Shown here: piece after piece, positions 36,284 through 45,005 of the stretch | Layout of the letters: every line of letters begins with the position of its first letter | Numbering within the stretch: the stretch's first letter is position 1 | DNA from: Rhizobium grahamii CCGE 502 | Lineage (GTDB): Bacteria; Pseudomonadota; Alphaproteobacteria; Rhizobiales; Rhizobiaceae | Assembly (NCBI RefSeq): GCF_000298315.2 | Contig: NZ_AEYE02000014.1 | Coordinates: 124,001-188,000, forward strand | Direction of reading: 5' to 3' | DNA: 64,000 nucleotides | Notes under the pieces: model-generated | What the model was told of the DNA's origin: nothing | Database searches by the model: none | What the model saw: only the letters and a program-made list of their open reading frames with translations | Made by a program: the position numbers and the translations under genes

Positions 36284-37177
36284 ATGACCACTGTTTCAAC
36301 ATCTGCGGCCCCGGCCACGCCCATGATAAACCGCGACAGGATCGTAGACTGGCTCGGCATCGCGCCGTTCATGATCTTTGCGGCGATGTTCCTCATCATA
36401 CCGACGCTTTATCTGGTCGCCGGCGCATTCCTGACACCCGAAGGCGACCTAACCCTCAAGAATATCGTCGATCTCTTCACGCCATCGATCCTCAGCGCCT
36501 ATTGGATCAGCATCAAGGTATCCGTGGCATCGGCCCTGGGCGGCGCGCTGATCGGCTTCTTCCTGGCCTGGGCTGTTGTACTCGGCGGTCTTCCTACGTG
36601 GGTCCGTTCCGGCCTTCTGACGTTTTCCGGGGTCGCATCCAACTTCGCCGGCGTGCCGCTCGCCTTTGCGTTCCTGGCCACCCTCGGACGCACTGGTCTC
36701 GTGACCGTGCTTCTGCGCGATTGGTTCGGCTTCAATCTTTATTCCACGGGTTTCAATCTGCTGAGCTTCTTCGGGCTCACCCTCACCTACATGTACTTCC
36801 AGATTCCGCTGATGGTGCTGATCCTGACGCCGGCGCTCGATGGCATGAAGAAGGAATGGAAGGAAGCCGCACAGATCCTCGGTGCAACCAATGGCCAGTA
36901 TTGGCGCATGGTCGCCTTCCCAATCCTCTGGCCGAGCCTGATGGGCACGACGCTGCTGCTCTTTGCAAACGCTTTCGGTGCCATTGCGACCGCCTACGCG
37001 CTGACCGGCAGTTCACTGAACATCGTGCCGATCCTGCTTTATGCGCAAATCCGCGGCGACGTGCTTCACAATGCCAACCTCGGCTATGCGCTGGCGCTGG
37101 GCATGATCGTCATCACCGGCCTCTCTAATCTCCTCTACATCCTGCTGCGCATGCGCGCCGAACGGTGGCAAAAATGA
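36284..37177 (+). CDS. ABC transporter permease 1
   Basis: The protein has 297 residues with six hydrophobic segments. The EAA loop is at about residue 190: EWKEAAQILGATNGQYWRMVAFPILWPS. It resembles the PotB/CysT-type permeases that pair with FbpA/PotD-like binding proteins. It forms the channel with the second permease. Its stop overlaps the next start (ATGA). Confidence 0.9.
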   Translation: MTTVSTSAAPATPMINRDRIVDWLGIAPFMIFAAMFLIIPTLYLVAGAFLTPEGDLTLKNIVDLFTPSILSAYWISIKVSVASALGGALIGFFLAWAVVLGGLPTWVRSGLLTFSGVASNFAGVPLAFAFLATLGRTGLVTVLLRDWFGFNLYSTGFNLLSFFGLTLTYMYFQIPLMVLILTPALDGMKKEWKEAAQILGATNGQYWRMVAFPILWPSLMGTTLLLFANAFGAIATAYALTGSSLNIVPILLYAQIRGDVLHNANLGYALALGMIVITGLSNLLYILLRMRAERWQK

Positions 37178-37962
37178 AGACTTCACGCCTTGGAGCCTGG
37201 ATCGCCATTGCGTTCGGCTCGATTTACTTTCTGCTGCCGCTCATTGCCACGATCGAATTCTCGCTGCGTATGCGCCGCGGCGCATACAGTTTCGACGCCT
37301 ACGCCTCGGTTTTTTCCGATGCGCAGTTCCGCGAAACCTTCGGCTATTCGATGCTGATGGCGCTGCTGACGATCATCTTCGGCATGCTGCTTGTGGTACC
37401 GACCGCCTACTGGGTACGCTTGCGCCTGCCGCAGATCCGCCCGGTCGTCGAGTTCATCACGCTGCTGCCCCTCGTCATCCCGGCCATCGTGATCGTCTTC
37501 GGCTATCTCAGAATGTACAATTCGTCCTCGATCCTGCCGCTGACAGGATCGACGTCAGGCACCAACGTCCTGCTCGTGCTTTCCTACATGACGCTGTCAC
37601 TGCCTTACATGTACCGTGCCGTCGACACGGCGATGCGCGCAATCGACGTCCGCACCTTGACGGAGGCGGCCGAGAGCCTCGGCGCCAGCTGGACGACGAT
37701 CATGTTCAAGTGCATCTTCCCGAACGTCATGAGCGGCGTGCTCTCGGGCGCCTTCATCACGCTCGCGATCGTTATGGGCGAATTCACCATGGCGGCTCTC
37801 CTCAATCGCCCGGCCTTCGGCCCCTACCTGCAGCTGGTCGGCGCTAACCGCGCTTACGAGCCGTCGGCGCTGGCGGTCATCGCCTTCTCGATCACCTGGC
37901 TCAGCATGGGCCTGCTCAATCTCGCCTCCCGCTTTCACCGAGCCGCTCCGGCCAAGTCGTAA
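37174..37962 (+). CDS. ABC transporter permease 2
   Basis: The ATG at 37174 overlaps the previous stop by 4 bp and is preferred over one 9 bp upstream; 262 residues. It has six hydrophobic segments and an EAA loop TEAAESLGASWTTIMFKCIFP at about residues 170-190 (PotC-like). It is the second half of the importer channel. The ATPase gene follows after 14 bp. Confidence 0.9.
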   Translation: MKTSRLGAWIAIAFGSIYFLLPLIATIEFSLRMRRGAYSFDAYASVFSDAQFRETFGYSMLMALLTIIFGMLLVVPTAYWVRLRLPQIRPVVEFITLLPLVIPAIVIVFGYLRMYNSSSILPLTGSTSGTNVLLVLSYMTLSLPYMYRAVDTAMRAIDVRTLTEAAESLGASWTTIMFKCIFPNVMSGVLSGAFITLAIVMGEFTMAALLNRPAFGPYLQLVGANRAYEPSALAVIAFSITWLSMGLLNLASRFHRAAPAKS

Positions 37963-37976
37963 GGTATCTGGTTTTC

Positions 37977-39038
37977 ATGGCTTTCCTCGAACTCGCAAAC
38001 CTCAAGAAATCCTTCGGCGCAACGCAGGTCGTGCATGACTTCAACATGCAGATCGAGAAGGGTGAATTCATTTCCTTCCTCGGCCCCTCAGGCTGCGGTA
38101 AGACGACCGTCCTGCGCATGATCGCAGGCTTCGAAACGCCCTCCGCCGGCCGCATCGCCATCGGCGGCAAGGAACAGAACAATCTGAAGCCCAACAAGCG
38201 CAATATCGGCATGGTCTTCCAGGCCTATGCGCTGTTCCCCAACATGACCGTTCACGACAACGTCGCCTTCGGCTTGAAGGTCGCCGGTGAGCAGGCAACC
38301 GAAATCGATCAGCGGGTCAAGGAAATGCTCGGGCTGATCAAGCTCGACCACCTTGCCGACCGCTACCCCTATCAGCTCTCAGGTGGCCAACAGCAGCGCG
38401 TGGCGCTGGCACGTGCGCTGGCGGTGCGCCCACAGGTGCTGTTGCTCGACGAGCCGCTGTCTGCCCTCGACGCCAAGATCCGCGTATCCCTGCGCGAGGA
38501 AATCCGCGCGATCCAGCAGAAGCTCGGCATCACCACCGTCTTCGTGACGCACGACCAGGAAGAGGCTCTGTCGATCTCCGACCGCATCGTCGTCATGAAC
38601 GCCGGCCGCGCCGACCAGATCGGCACACCCTTCGAGATCTACAACACGCCGGCCACGCGTTTCGTCGCCTCCTTCGTCGGCACCCTCAACATGATCGAGG
38701 CGAAGGTTGTCGATCCCGCCGTCAACCGTATCCAGATCGGCGATCAGGGGGTCACGCTGAAGCAGTCCGTCGCGGCTTTCAAAGCGGGCGATACGGTGTC
38801 TCTGGCGCTGCGTCCGGAAGCTGGATCGTTGGCCGAGAGCGCACCATGCGACACGAAGCTGACCGGTCAGGTCGTCTCCGCGCACTTCCTCGGTTCGGTC
38901 ATCCGCACCCGCATGAACGTCGGCGGCAACGTCATTTCCTTTGACATGTTCAACAGCCCCGGCGTAACCCCGCCACAAGCCGGAGAAACCGTAACGCTCC
39001 GCTTCATGGCAGCGGACCTGCTCGTCATCCGTGACTGA
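37977..39038 (+). CDS. ABC transporter ATP-binding protein
   Basis: The protein has 353 residues. Walker A is GPSGCGKTTVLRM (about 37), the signature is QLSGGQQQRVALARAL (about 137), Walker B is VLLLDEPLSALD, and the H-loop is FVTHDQEEAL. The C-terminal about 110 residues form a TOBE/OB domain, as in PotA and FbpC. It powers the importer with the two upstream permeases. A 10-bp-stem hairpin stands downstream. Confidence 0.93.
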   Translation: MAFLELANLKKSFGATQVVHDFNMQIEKGEFISFLGPSGCGKTTVLRMIAGFETPSAGRIAIGGKEQNNLKPNKRNIGMVFQAYALFPNMTVHDNVAFGLKVAGEQATEIDQRVKEMLGLIKLDHLADRYPYQLSGGQQQRVALARALAVRPQVLLLDEPLSALDAKIRVSLREEIRAIQQKLGITTVFVTHDQEEALSISDRIVVMNAGRADQIGTPFEIYNTPATRFVASFVGTLNMIEAKVVDPAVNRIQIGDQGVTLKQSVAAFKAGDTVSLALRPEAGSLAESAPCDTKLTGQVVSAHFLGSVIRTRMNVGGNVISFDMFNSPGVTPPQAGETVTLRFMAADLLVIRD

Positions 39039-39080
39039 GCGCACCCTAACCTTTGCGGTTTTGCCACACTCGTTTCCGCA

Positions 39081-39110
39081 TTTCCGGCGCTACAGCTGAG
39101 GCGCCGGAAA
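39081..39110 (+). terminator. Hairpin after the ABC importer operon
   Basis: TTTCCGGCGC pairs with GCGCCGGAAA over a 10-base loop, followed by a weak TTGCTT. It is probably the end of the importer operon. Confidence 0.6.
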
Positions 39111-39176
39111 TTGCTTGAAATGGCGACGTCGATGCGCAACGACGGCTGAACGTTTTCGTTAAGCAAAGTCAGCATC

Positions 39177-40511
39177 ATGTCTCCTACCACGACCGCCTCC
39201 GCGCCTCGCCGCCTCACCTCGCAGGATTTTCGTACACTCGGTCTTTCTGCTCTCGGGGGTGCGCTTGAGTTCTACGACTTCATCATCTTCGTCTTCTTCG
39301 CGGCGGTGATTGGCAAGCTGTTCTTTCCAGCCGACATGCCGGAATGGCTGATAACGATCCAGACGTTCGGGATCTTCGCCGCCGGCTATCTGGTGCGTCC
39401 GCTCGGCGGCATCATCCTCGCCCATTTCGGTGACCTCTTTGGCCGCAAGCGCGTTTTTGCCTTCTCGATCCTGCTGATGGCGCTCTCTACGCTCGGCATG
39501 GCGGCGATGCCGACCTATGCGACCATCGGCATTGCCGCTCCGATCCTGCTTGTGCTCATGCGCATCCTGCAGGGTGCGGCGATCGGCGGTGAAGTGCCCG
39601 GCGCATGGACCTTCGTGGCCGAACACGTTCCTTTCCGCCGGGTCGGTTTCGCCTGTGGCTTTCTCTGCTCCGGCCTGACGCTTGGCATCCTGCTCGGATC
39701 CTTCGTCGCAACGATCATCAACTCAGTCTTCACGCCAGATGATGTCGCCGCCTATGCGTGGCGCATCCCTTTCTTCCTGGGCGGCATCTTCGGCCTCGTT
39801 GCCGTCTATCTGCGCCGCTGGTTGCAGGAGACACCGATCTTTGCGGAGATGAAGCAAGCCCGCTCACTCGTTCCGGAGTTGCCGCTGAAAGCCGTTCTGC
39901 GCGACTACCCGCGCGGCGTTGTCATTTCCATGCTGCTGACATGGATCCTGTCGGCCGGCATCGTCGTGACGACGCTAATGACAGCGACCTTCCTGCAGAA
40001 GCTCTATGGCTACACCGCTCAGCAGTCGCTTGCGGCCACCAGCTTCGGCACACTCTTCCTGATCTTCGGTACCGCCGCTGCCGGCGCAATCGTCGATCGG
40101 GTTGGCTCGGGCCGTTTCTTTGTTGTCTCCAGCATCTTCTTCGGTGCGGCAACCTTCGCCTTCTATACCTACGCGGGCGTTTCGCTGACCGTCCTCTTCA
40201 CGCTCTACGCTATCATGGGGCTTTCAGTCGGCATGGTTGGAGCAGTACCCTACGTCATGGTCCGCGCCTTCCCGGCCCGCGTTCGTTTCAGCGGCCTCTC
40301 CTTCTCCTACAACGTCTCCTATGCGATTTTCGGCGGCCTGACGCCTCTTGCAGTCGCATCGCTGCTGCCAATCAATCCGATGGCTCATGCCTACTACCTG
40401 CTCTTCATCGCCGCCCTCGCCTTTGCGCTAGGGCTCTATCTGATCGCCAAGGGAGACAGTGTCGAGGCAGACGTCGGCATCGAGGAACTCACCGAGCGCC
40501 TAGCCGCCTAG
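39177..40511 (+). CDS. MFS transporter, metabolite:H+ symporter (MHS) type
   Basis: The protein has 444 residues with 12 hydrophobic segments. ALEFYDFIIF in the first helix, GDLFGRKRVF in the 2-3 loop and LMRILQGAAIGGEVPGAW in helix 4 are typical of the metabolite:H+ symporter branch (ProP/KgtP/ShiA-like), which imports organic acids or betaines. The start gives MSPTTTASAPRR, and its ribosome binding site is weak (GTCAGCATC). The NIPSNAP gene follows after 51 bp. The substrate cannot be named. Confidence 0.9.
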   Translation: MSPTTTASAPRRLTSQDFRTLGLSALGGALEFYDFIIFVFFAAVIGKLFFPADMPEWLITIQTFGIFAAGYLVRPLGGIILAHFGDLFGRKRVFAFSILLMALSTLGMAAMPTYATIGIAAPILLVLMRILQGAAIGGEVPGAWTFVAEHVPFRRVGFACGFLCSGLTLGILLGSFVATIINSVFTPDDVAAYAWRIPFFLGGIFGLVAVYLRRWLQETPIFAEMKQARSLVPELPLKAVLRDYPRGVVISMLLTWILSAGIVVTTLMTATFLQKLYGYTAQQSLAATSFGTLFLIFGTAAAGAIVDRVGSGRFFVVSSIFFGAATFAFYTYAGVSLTVLFTLYAIMGLSVGMVGAVPYVMVRAFPARVRFSGLSFSYNVSYAIFGGLTPLAVASLLPINPMAHAYYLLFIAALAFALGLYLIAKGDSVEADVGIEELTERLAA

Positions 40512-40562
40512 CTGTCGGAGGCGTGTGGCCACCGTCCGGCTTTGCTTCAAAGGAATGCTTCA

Positions 40563-40868
40563 ATGATTACTTGCTATCTGCGTTACATGATCGACCCATA
40601 CAAGGTCGCCGAATTCGAGGAATATGCGCGCCTCTGGATTCCGATCGTCAATCGAATGGGAGGCACGCATCACGGCTATTTCCTGCCGTCCGAGGGCGCG
40701 AACAACATTGCCATTGCGCTGTTTTCGTTCCCGAGCCTCGCGGCCTACGAAGATTATCGCACGCGCATGGCAAGCGATCCCGAATGCCAGGCCGCGTTCG
40801 ATCTCGACAAACGAAATCGCAGCATCATCAGCTACGACCGCAGTTTCATGCGCCCTGTCCTTGGCTGA
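40563..40868 (+). CDS. NIPSNAP family protein
   Basis: The ATG at 40563 (101 residues) follows AAGGAAT. The sequence MITCYLRYMIDPYKVAEFEEY, GTHHGYFLPSEG and FSFPSLAAYEDYRTRMASD shows a ferredoxin-like dimeric alpha/beta barrel of the NIPSNAP type. These small proteins are often paired with transporters or oxidoreductases, but have no agreed activity in bacteria. It is probably co-transcribed with the MHS transporter. Confidence 0.85.
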   Translation: MITCYLRYMIDPYKVAEFEEYARLWIPIVNRMGGTHHGYFLPSEGANNIAIALFSFPSLAAYEDYRTRMASDPECQAAFDLDKRNRSIISYDRSFMRPVLG

Positions 40869-40880
40869 TCGATAAAAATG

Positions 40881-40908
40881 GAAAGGCCCGCTCTATGGCG
40901 GGGCTTTC
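40881..40908. terminator. Bidirectional hairpin terminator
   Basis: GAAAGGCCCGC and GCGGGGCTTTC pair with one mismatch over TCTATG. The minus strand follows with TTTCCATTTTT, so it ends the MalK-type gene and probably the convergent NIPSNAP gene. Confidence 0.7.
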
Positions 40909-40925
40909 AGTTTGAACGTCGGGCT

Positions 40926-41927
40926 CTAGCGGATTGCCTTGTCATTTGCATCGAACCGATGCATGTGGGCCGTGTCCGGCGTCGCATAGACGATCTCATC
41001 GGGCTCGTATTTGTGCTCGCCGAACAGGCGCGCCGTGATCAGGCCGCACTGCTCGGATTCGAGATAGATGATCGTGTCCGCGCCGAGATGTTCAACGTGG
41101 ACGACCTTCGCCCGCCAAGTGCCCTGCTCGCGCGAAAGGGTCAGATGCTCTGGGCGCACGCCGACGGTCTTTGCGCCCGCATCGCCAACCTTGTCACCCG
41201 GAATGAAGTTCATCATCGGCGAACCGATGAATCCCGCAACGAAGGTGTTTGCGGGACGGTTGTAGAGTTCCATTGGTGAACCGACCTGCTCGATCGCGCC
41301 GGCATTCAGAACCACGATCTTATCGGCGAGCGTCATCGCCTCGACCTGGTCGTGGGTGACGTAGATCATCGTCGCCTTGAGGCTGCGGTGCAGGCGGGCG
41401 ATTTCGAGGCGTGTCTGGACACGCAAGGCTGCGTCGAGGTTCGACAACGGTTCGTCGAAAAGGAAGAGCGCCGGCTCGCGCACGATCGCCCGGCCAATGG
41501 CGACGCGCTGGCGCTGGCCACCAGAAAGCTCCGCCGGGCGCCGCGCGAGATACGGTTCAAGCGACAGCATCGAGGAGGCCTTCTTGACGAGCGTCTCTAT
41601 CTCGTCCTTCGGCGTGCCGGCCTGCTTGAGGCCAAGGCCCATGTTGTCCTTGACCGTCAGGTGCGGATAGAGCGCGTAGGACTGGAACACCATCGCGATG
41701 CCGCGCTTGGCGGGAGGCGTCAGCGTCTCGTCCTTGCCATTGATGAGAACAGCACCCGAGGTGACGTCTTCCAATCCGGCAATGCTGCGCAAGAGGGTAG
41801 ATTTGCCGCAACCCGAAGGTCCGACAAAAATGACGAACTCGCCGTCCTTGACCTCCAGGTCGATGCCCTTGAGCACCTCATGCGTGCCGTAGGTCTTGCG
41901 GATGGATTTGAGTTGAAGCGATCCCAC
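40926..41927 (-). CDS. Sugar ABC transporter ATP-binding protein (MalK/UgpC type)
   Basis: It starts at a GTG (41927) after AAGGAAT; 333 residues. Walker A is [14 protein letters not shown], the signature is [16 protein letters not shown], Walker B is [12 protein letters not shown], and the H-loop is [10 protein letters not shown]. The C-terminal part is the MalK-type regulatory TOBE region ([28 protein letters not shown]). It drives the sugar importer encoded by the same minus-strand operon, in which it is the last gene. Confidence 0.94.
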   Translation of the reverse strand: MGSLQLKSIRKTYGTHEVLKGIDLEVKDGEFVIFVGPSGCGKSTLLRSIAGLEDVTSGAVLINGKDETLTPPAKRGIAMVFQSYALYPHLTVKDNMGLGLKQAGTPKDEIETLVKKASSMLSLEPYLARRPAELSGGQRQRVAIGRAIVREPALFLFDEPLSNLDAALRVQTRLEIARLHRSLKATMIYVTHDQVEAMTLADKIVVLNAGAIEQVGSPMELYNRPANTFVAGFIGSPMMNFIPGDKVGDAGAKTVGVRPEHLTLSREQGTWRAKVVHVEHLGADTIIYLESEQCGLITARLFGEHKYEPDEIVYATPDTAHMHRFDANDKAIR

Positions 41928-41939
41928 TAGTCGTATTCC

Positions 41940-43022
41940 TTACAGTTTGACCGGCTCTTGGAGCTTGACGGCCTGGCCGGTACGCACGCTTTCGTCGGCG
42001 GCGAGGCAGATGCGCAGCGAAGCGACGGCGTCTGCCATGTGGCGGTTGAGGTCGATGTCCTCGCGAATGGCCTTCAGCATGAAGGCCTGCTCGCGGTCGC
42101 AGAGTTCCTGATGGCCGGGCTCGCCCGCCATCGTCATGTCCTGGTCAGCCCGGATGAACTTGCCGTCGGGGGCCGTCTCCGCGGTGTGCAGGCGGATAAC
42201 CGAGGTCTTGGTGTGAGCGTCGATATCGTCGGACTTGGCGTTCGGGTCCATGACGATCGAGACCGATCCCTTCGGCGACATGATGTCCTTCACGAAGAAC
42301 GCCGTTTCCGAGATCATCGGCCCCCAGCCGGCCTCATACCAGCCGACGGAACCATCCTCGAACAGCACCTGAAGTTGGCCGTAGTTATACATGTCCGGTG
42401 CGACTTCGTCGGACAGCCGCAGTCCCATGCCACGCACCTCCACCGGCTTGGCATCGGTGATCTGGCACATGACATCGACATAGTGCACGCCGCAATCGAC
42501 GATCGGCGACGTCGTCTGCATCAGCGATTTGTGCGTCTCCCACGTCGGACCACTGGACTGCTGGTTGAGGTTCATGCGGAAGACATAAGGGCCGCCGAGC
42601 TTTCGGGCCTCCTCGATCAATCGCATCCAGGACGGGTGATGACGAAGGATGTAGCCGATCACCAGCTTCCGACCGGCCCTCTTCGCCGCCGCGACGACGC
42701 GCTCCGCATCGGCGACTGTTGTCGCGAGCGGCTTTTCGACGAAGACGTCGCAACCTGCCTCGAAGGCAGCGACCGCGTAGTCGGCGTGCGTATCCGAATA
42801 GGTGCAGACTGCACAGAGATCCGGCTTCAGCTCGGCAAGCGCCGCATGGAAGTCCGAGTAGATCTCGCAGCTCTGCAATTCTTCCGGCAGCTTTGGTTTC
42901 GACCGGTTGACCAGCCCGACAATCTCGAAACCGGGATTGTTGTGGTAGGCGAGCGCGTGGCTGCGTCCCATATTGCCGAGGCCGGCGACGAGAACGCGGA
43001 TTGGCTTGGTCGTCGCACTCAC
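41940..43022 (-). CDS. Gfo/Idh/MocA family oxidoreductase
   Basis: The GTG at 43022 (360 residues) overlaps the upstream permease stop and follows CGGGAGCG. The N-terminus has the NAD(P) fold VLVAGLGNMGRSHALAYH and the EKPLATTVADAE motif with the catalytic Lys at about residue 92. The second domain has YILRHHPSWMRL and DCGVHYVDVMCQ. The family oxidises or reduces sugars such as inositols or aminosugars. Being inside a sugar ABC operon, it probably acts on the imported sugar. Confidence 0.92.
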   Translation of the reverse strand: MSATTKPIRVLVAGLGNMGRSHALAYHNNPGFEIVGLVNRSKPKLPEELQSCEIYSDFHAALAELKPDLCAVCTYSDTHADYAVAAFEAGCDVFVEKPLATTVADAERVVAAAKRAGRKLVIGYILRHHPSWMRLIEEARKLGGPYVFRMNLNQQSSGPTWETHKSLMQTTSPIVDCGVHYVDVMCQITDAKPVEVRGMGLRLSDEVAPDMYNYGQLQVLFEDGSVGWYEAGWGPMISETAFFVKDIMSPKGSVSIVMDPNAKSDDIDAHTKTSVIRLHTAETAPDGKFIRADQDMTMAGEPGHQELCDREQAFMLKAIREDIDLNRHMADAVASLRICLAADESVRTGQAVKLQEPVKL

Positions 43023-43861
43023 TTGACCGCTCCCGAAGTAATGCCGCGGATCAGCTGCCGCGAGAAGATGACGTAGAGAACGAGGATCGGCAGGATCGCC
43101 AGCGAAAGTGCCGCAAGCACTGCGTTCCAATTGGTGACGAACTGACCGATGAAGATCTGCGATCCGAGGGTGACGGTCTTCGTCGCTTCAGACGGCGCCA
43201 GGATCAGCGGGAACCAGAGATCGTTCCAGATCGGGATCATCGTGAAGACGGCGACGGTGGCCATAGCCGGGCGCACCAGCGGCAGCACCAGCCGGAAGAA
43301 GATCGAATATTCCGAGAGCCCGTCGATACGGCCTGCATTCTTCAGGTCATCGGAGACAGTGCGCATGAATTCCGAGAGGATGAAGATCGCCAGCGGAATA
43401 CCCTGCGCGGTATAGACGAGGATCAGCGCCGTCAGCGTGTTGACGAGGCCGGCTGCCACCATCCCTTGCAGGATGGCGACCGTGCCGAGGCGGATCGGGA
43501 TCATGATGCCGATCGCCATATAGAGGCCAGTCAGCGTGTTGCCCTTGAACTTGTATTCGGAGAGAGCAAAGGCTGCCATCGCGCCGAACAACAGCACGAA
43601 GAAGATCGAAACGACCGTGACGATGAAGCTGTTCTGGAAATAGGTGGCAAAGTCGCCCTGCCCCAGCACGGTCTGGTACCCGACAAGGCTGAATGTGGAG
43701 GGCGTCGGCACCTGCATCGGCGAACGGAAGATCGCGTTGCGGTCCTTGAACGAGTTGATGATCGTGAGGAACACCGGGAAGATGGCAACCAGCGTATAGC
43801 CGATAAGTGCCAGGTGAACGAGACCGGTGCGGATTGGGGATGTGCGTGCTCTGTTGGACAT
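43019..43861 (-). CDS. Carbohydrate ABC transporter permease (MalG type)
   Basis: The start at 43861 follows GGAGGG; 280 residues with six hydrophobic segments. The EAA loop is KNAGRIDGLSEYSIFFRLVLPLVRP at about residue 190. FPVFLTIINSFKDRNAI near the N-terminus is typical of MalG/LacG-type subunits. It pairs with the next upstream permease. The start lies 10 bp from the end of that gene. Confidence 0.92.
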   Translation of the reverse strand: MSNRARTSPIRTGLVHLALIGYTLVAIFPVFLTIINSFKDRNAIFRSPMQVPTPSTFSLVGYQTVLGQGDFATYFQNSFIVTVVSIFFVLLFGAMAAFALSEYKFKGNTLTGLYMAIGIMIPIRLGTVAILQGMVAAGLVNTLTALILVYTAQGIPLAIFILSEFMRTVSDDLKNAGRIDGLSEYSIFFRLVLPLVRPAMATVAVFTMIPIWNDLWFPLILAPSEATKTVTLGSQIFIGQFVTNWNAVLAALSLAILPILVLYVIFSRQLIRGITSGAVK

Positions 43862-43871
43862 GGCACCCTCC

Positions 43872-44819
43872 TCAGAACTGGTACCGGCGCATGCGCCGCT
43901 GGATGGCAAAGAGATAGAAGGACACGCCGGCGAGGATGATCAGGAACATCACCGTCGCGATCGTCGCCCCCATCGAGCGGTCACCGAGCTGCAGCTGGAA
44001 ACCGAAGAACGTGCGATAGAGCAGCGTACCAAGGATGTCGGTCGACATATCGGGCCCGGCAAGCGCACCTTGCACTGTATAAACCAGGTCGAAGGCGTTG
44101 AAATTTCCGACGAACGTCAGGATCGAGATGATGCCAATCGCCGGCAGGATGAGCGGCAGCTTGATCTTCCAGAATTGTGCCCAGCCGGTGATGCCGTCGC
44201 ACTCGGCGGCTTCGATCACCTCTTCCGGGATGCTGAGAAGCGCCGCGTAGATCAGCATCATCGGAATGCCGATGTACTGCCAATTCGAGATCAGCGACAC
44301 GGCAATCAGCGCCGGTCCGGATTGTCCGAGCCATGGAGCGAAGAGCGACTTCATGCCAACAAGGCTCATCAGCCACGGCGCAACGCCCCAGATCGGCGAC
44401 AGGATAAGCTTCCAGATGAAGCCGACGATCACGAAGGAGAGCAGCGTCGGCAGGAACATCGCGGTGCGGTAGAACGCCACGAAGCGCAGCCGCGGCGTCG
44501 ACAGCAGCGCGGCCAGCGCGATGCCGATCGGATTCTGCACGCACATGTGAATGAGGAAGAAGATGAAGTTGTTGACCAGCGCGTTCCAGAAGTCACGGGC
44601 CCAGCGCGCATCGCCGAACAGCACCTTGTAGTTCGCGAGACCGACGAAGGCAGGCGCGCCATCGACGGTGTTGTAGAACGAAAGCCTCAGCGTTTCGATC
44701 AGCGGCAGGATCATGATCGCCGAGTAGACGACGAATGCCGGGAAAAGAAAGACGCCGATGTGCCAGCGCACGGGGCGCTTGATGGGAACGACATCGACAG
44801 CGGATAGGGCTTCGCTCAT
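43872..44819 (-). CDS. Carbohydrate ABC transporter permease (MalF type)
   Basis: I set the start at 44819 (MSEALSAVDV, 315 residues); an earlier ATG adds a basic stretch of 17 residues and cannot be ruled out. It has six hydrophobic segments and an EAA loop EVIEAAECDGITGWAQFWKI at about residue 210. The N-terminal VFLFPAFVVYSAIMILPLIETLRLSFY is typical of MalF/UgpA-type sugar permeases. It is the first gene after the binding-protein gene, with a hairpin between. Confidence 0.92.
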   Translation of the reverse strand: MSEALSAVDVVPIKRPVRWHIGVFLFPAFVVYSAIMILPLIETLRLSFYNTVDGAPAFVGLANYKVLFGDARWARDFWNALVNNFIFFLIHMCVQNPIGIALAALLSTPRLRFVAFYRTAMFLPTLLSFVIVGFIWKLILSPIWGVAPWLMSLVGMKSLFAPWLGQSGPALIAVSLISNWQYIGIPMMLIYAALLSIPEEVIEAAECDGITGWAQFWKIKLPLILPAIGIISILTFVGNFNAFDLVYTVQGALAGPDMSTDILGTLLYRTFFGFQLQLGDRSMGATIATVMFLIILAGVSFYLFAIQRRMRRYQF

Positions 44820-44973
44820 GGCTTTTGCCTGTTCTTCTTGGCGGCGCCTGCGGCGCAGCGCATCTGACACGGCGGGCGGAACGCCCTTTCCTCTAACCGT
44901 CTCCCCGTCCCCTCGGGTTTCGAAGGCGGCGGGGAGAGGAAAAGCGGATACGAAATTGGCTTTGAGCCGGAGT

Positions 44974-44997
44974 GAGGGGCGGCTGACGCCGCCCCTC
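44974..44997. repeat. Perfect GC hairpin after the sugar-binding-protein gene
   Basis: GAGGGGCGGC pairs perfectly with GCCGCCCCTC over TGAC, 9 bp after the stop of the binding-protein gene. It has no T run on the minus strand, so it probably shields the upstream mRNA from 3' decay, giving excess binding protein. Confidence 0.65.
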
Positions 44998-45005
44998 GGC
45001 TTTCA

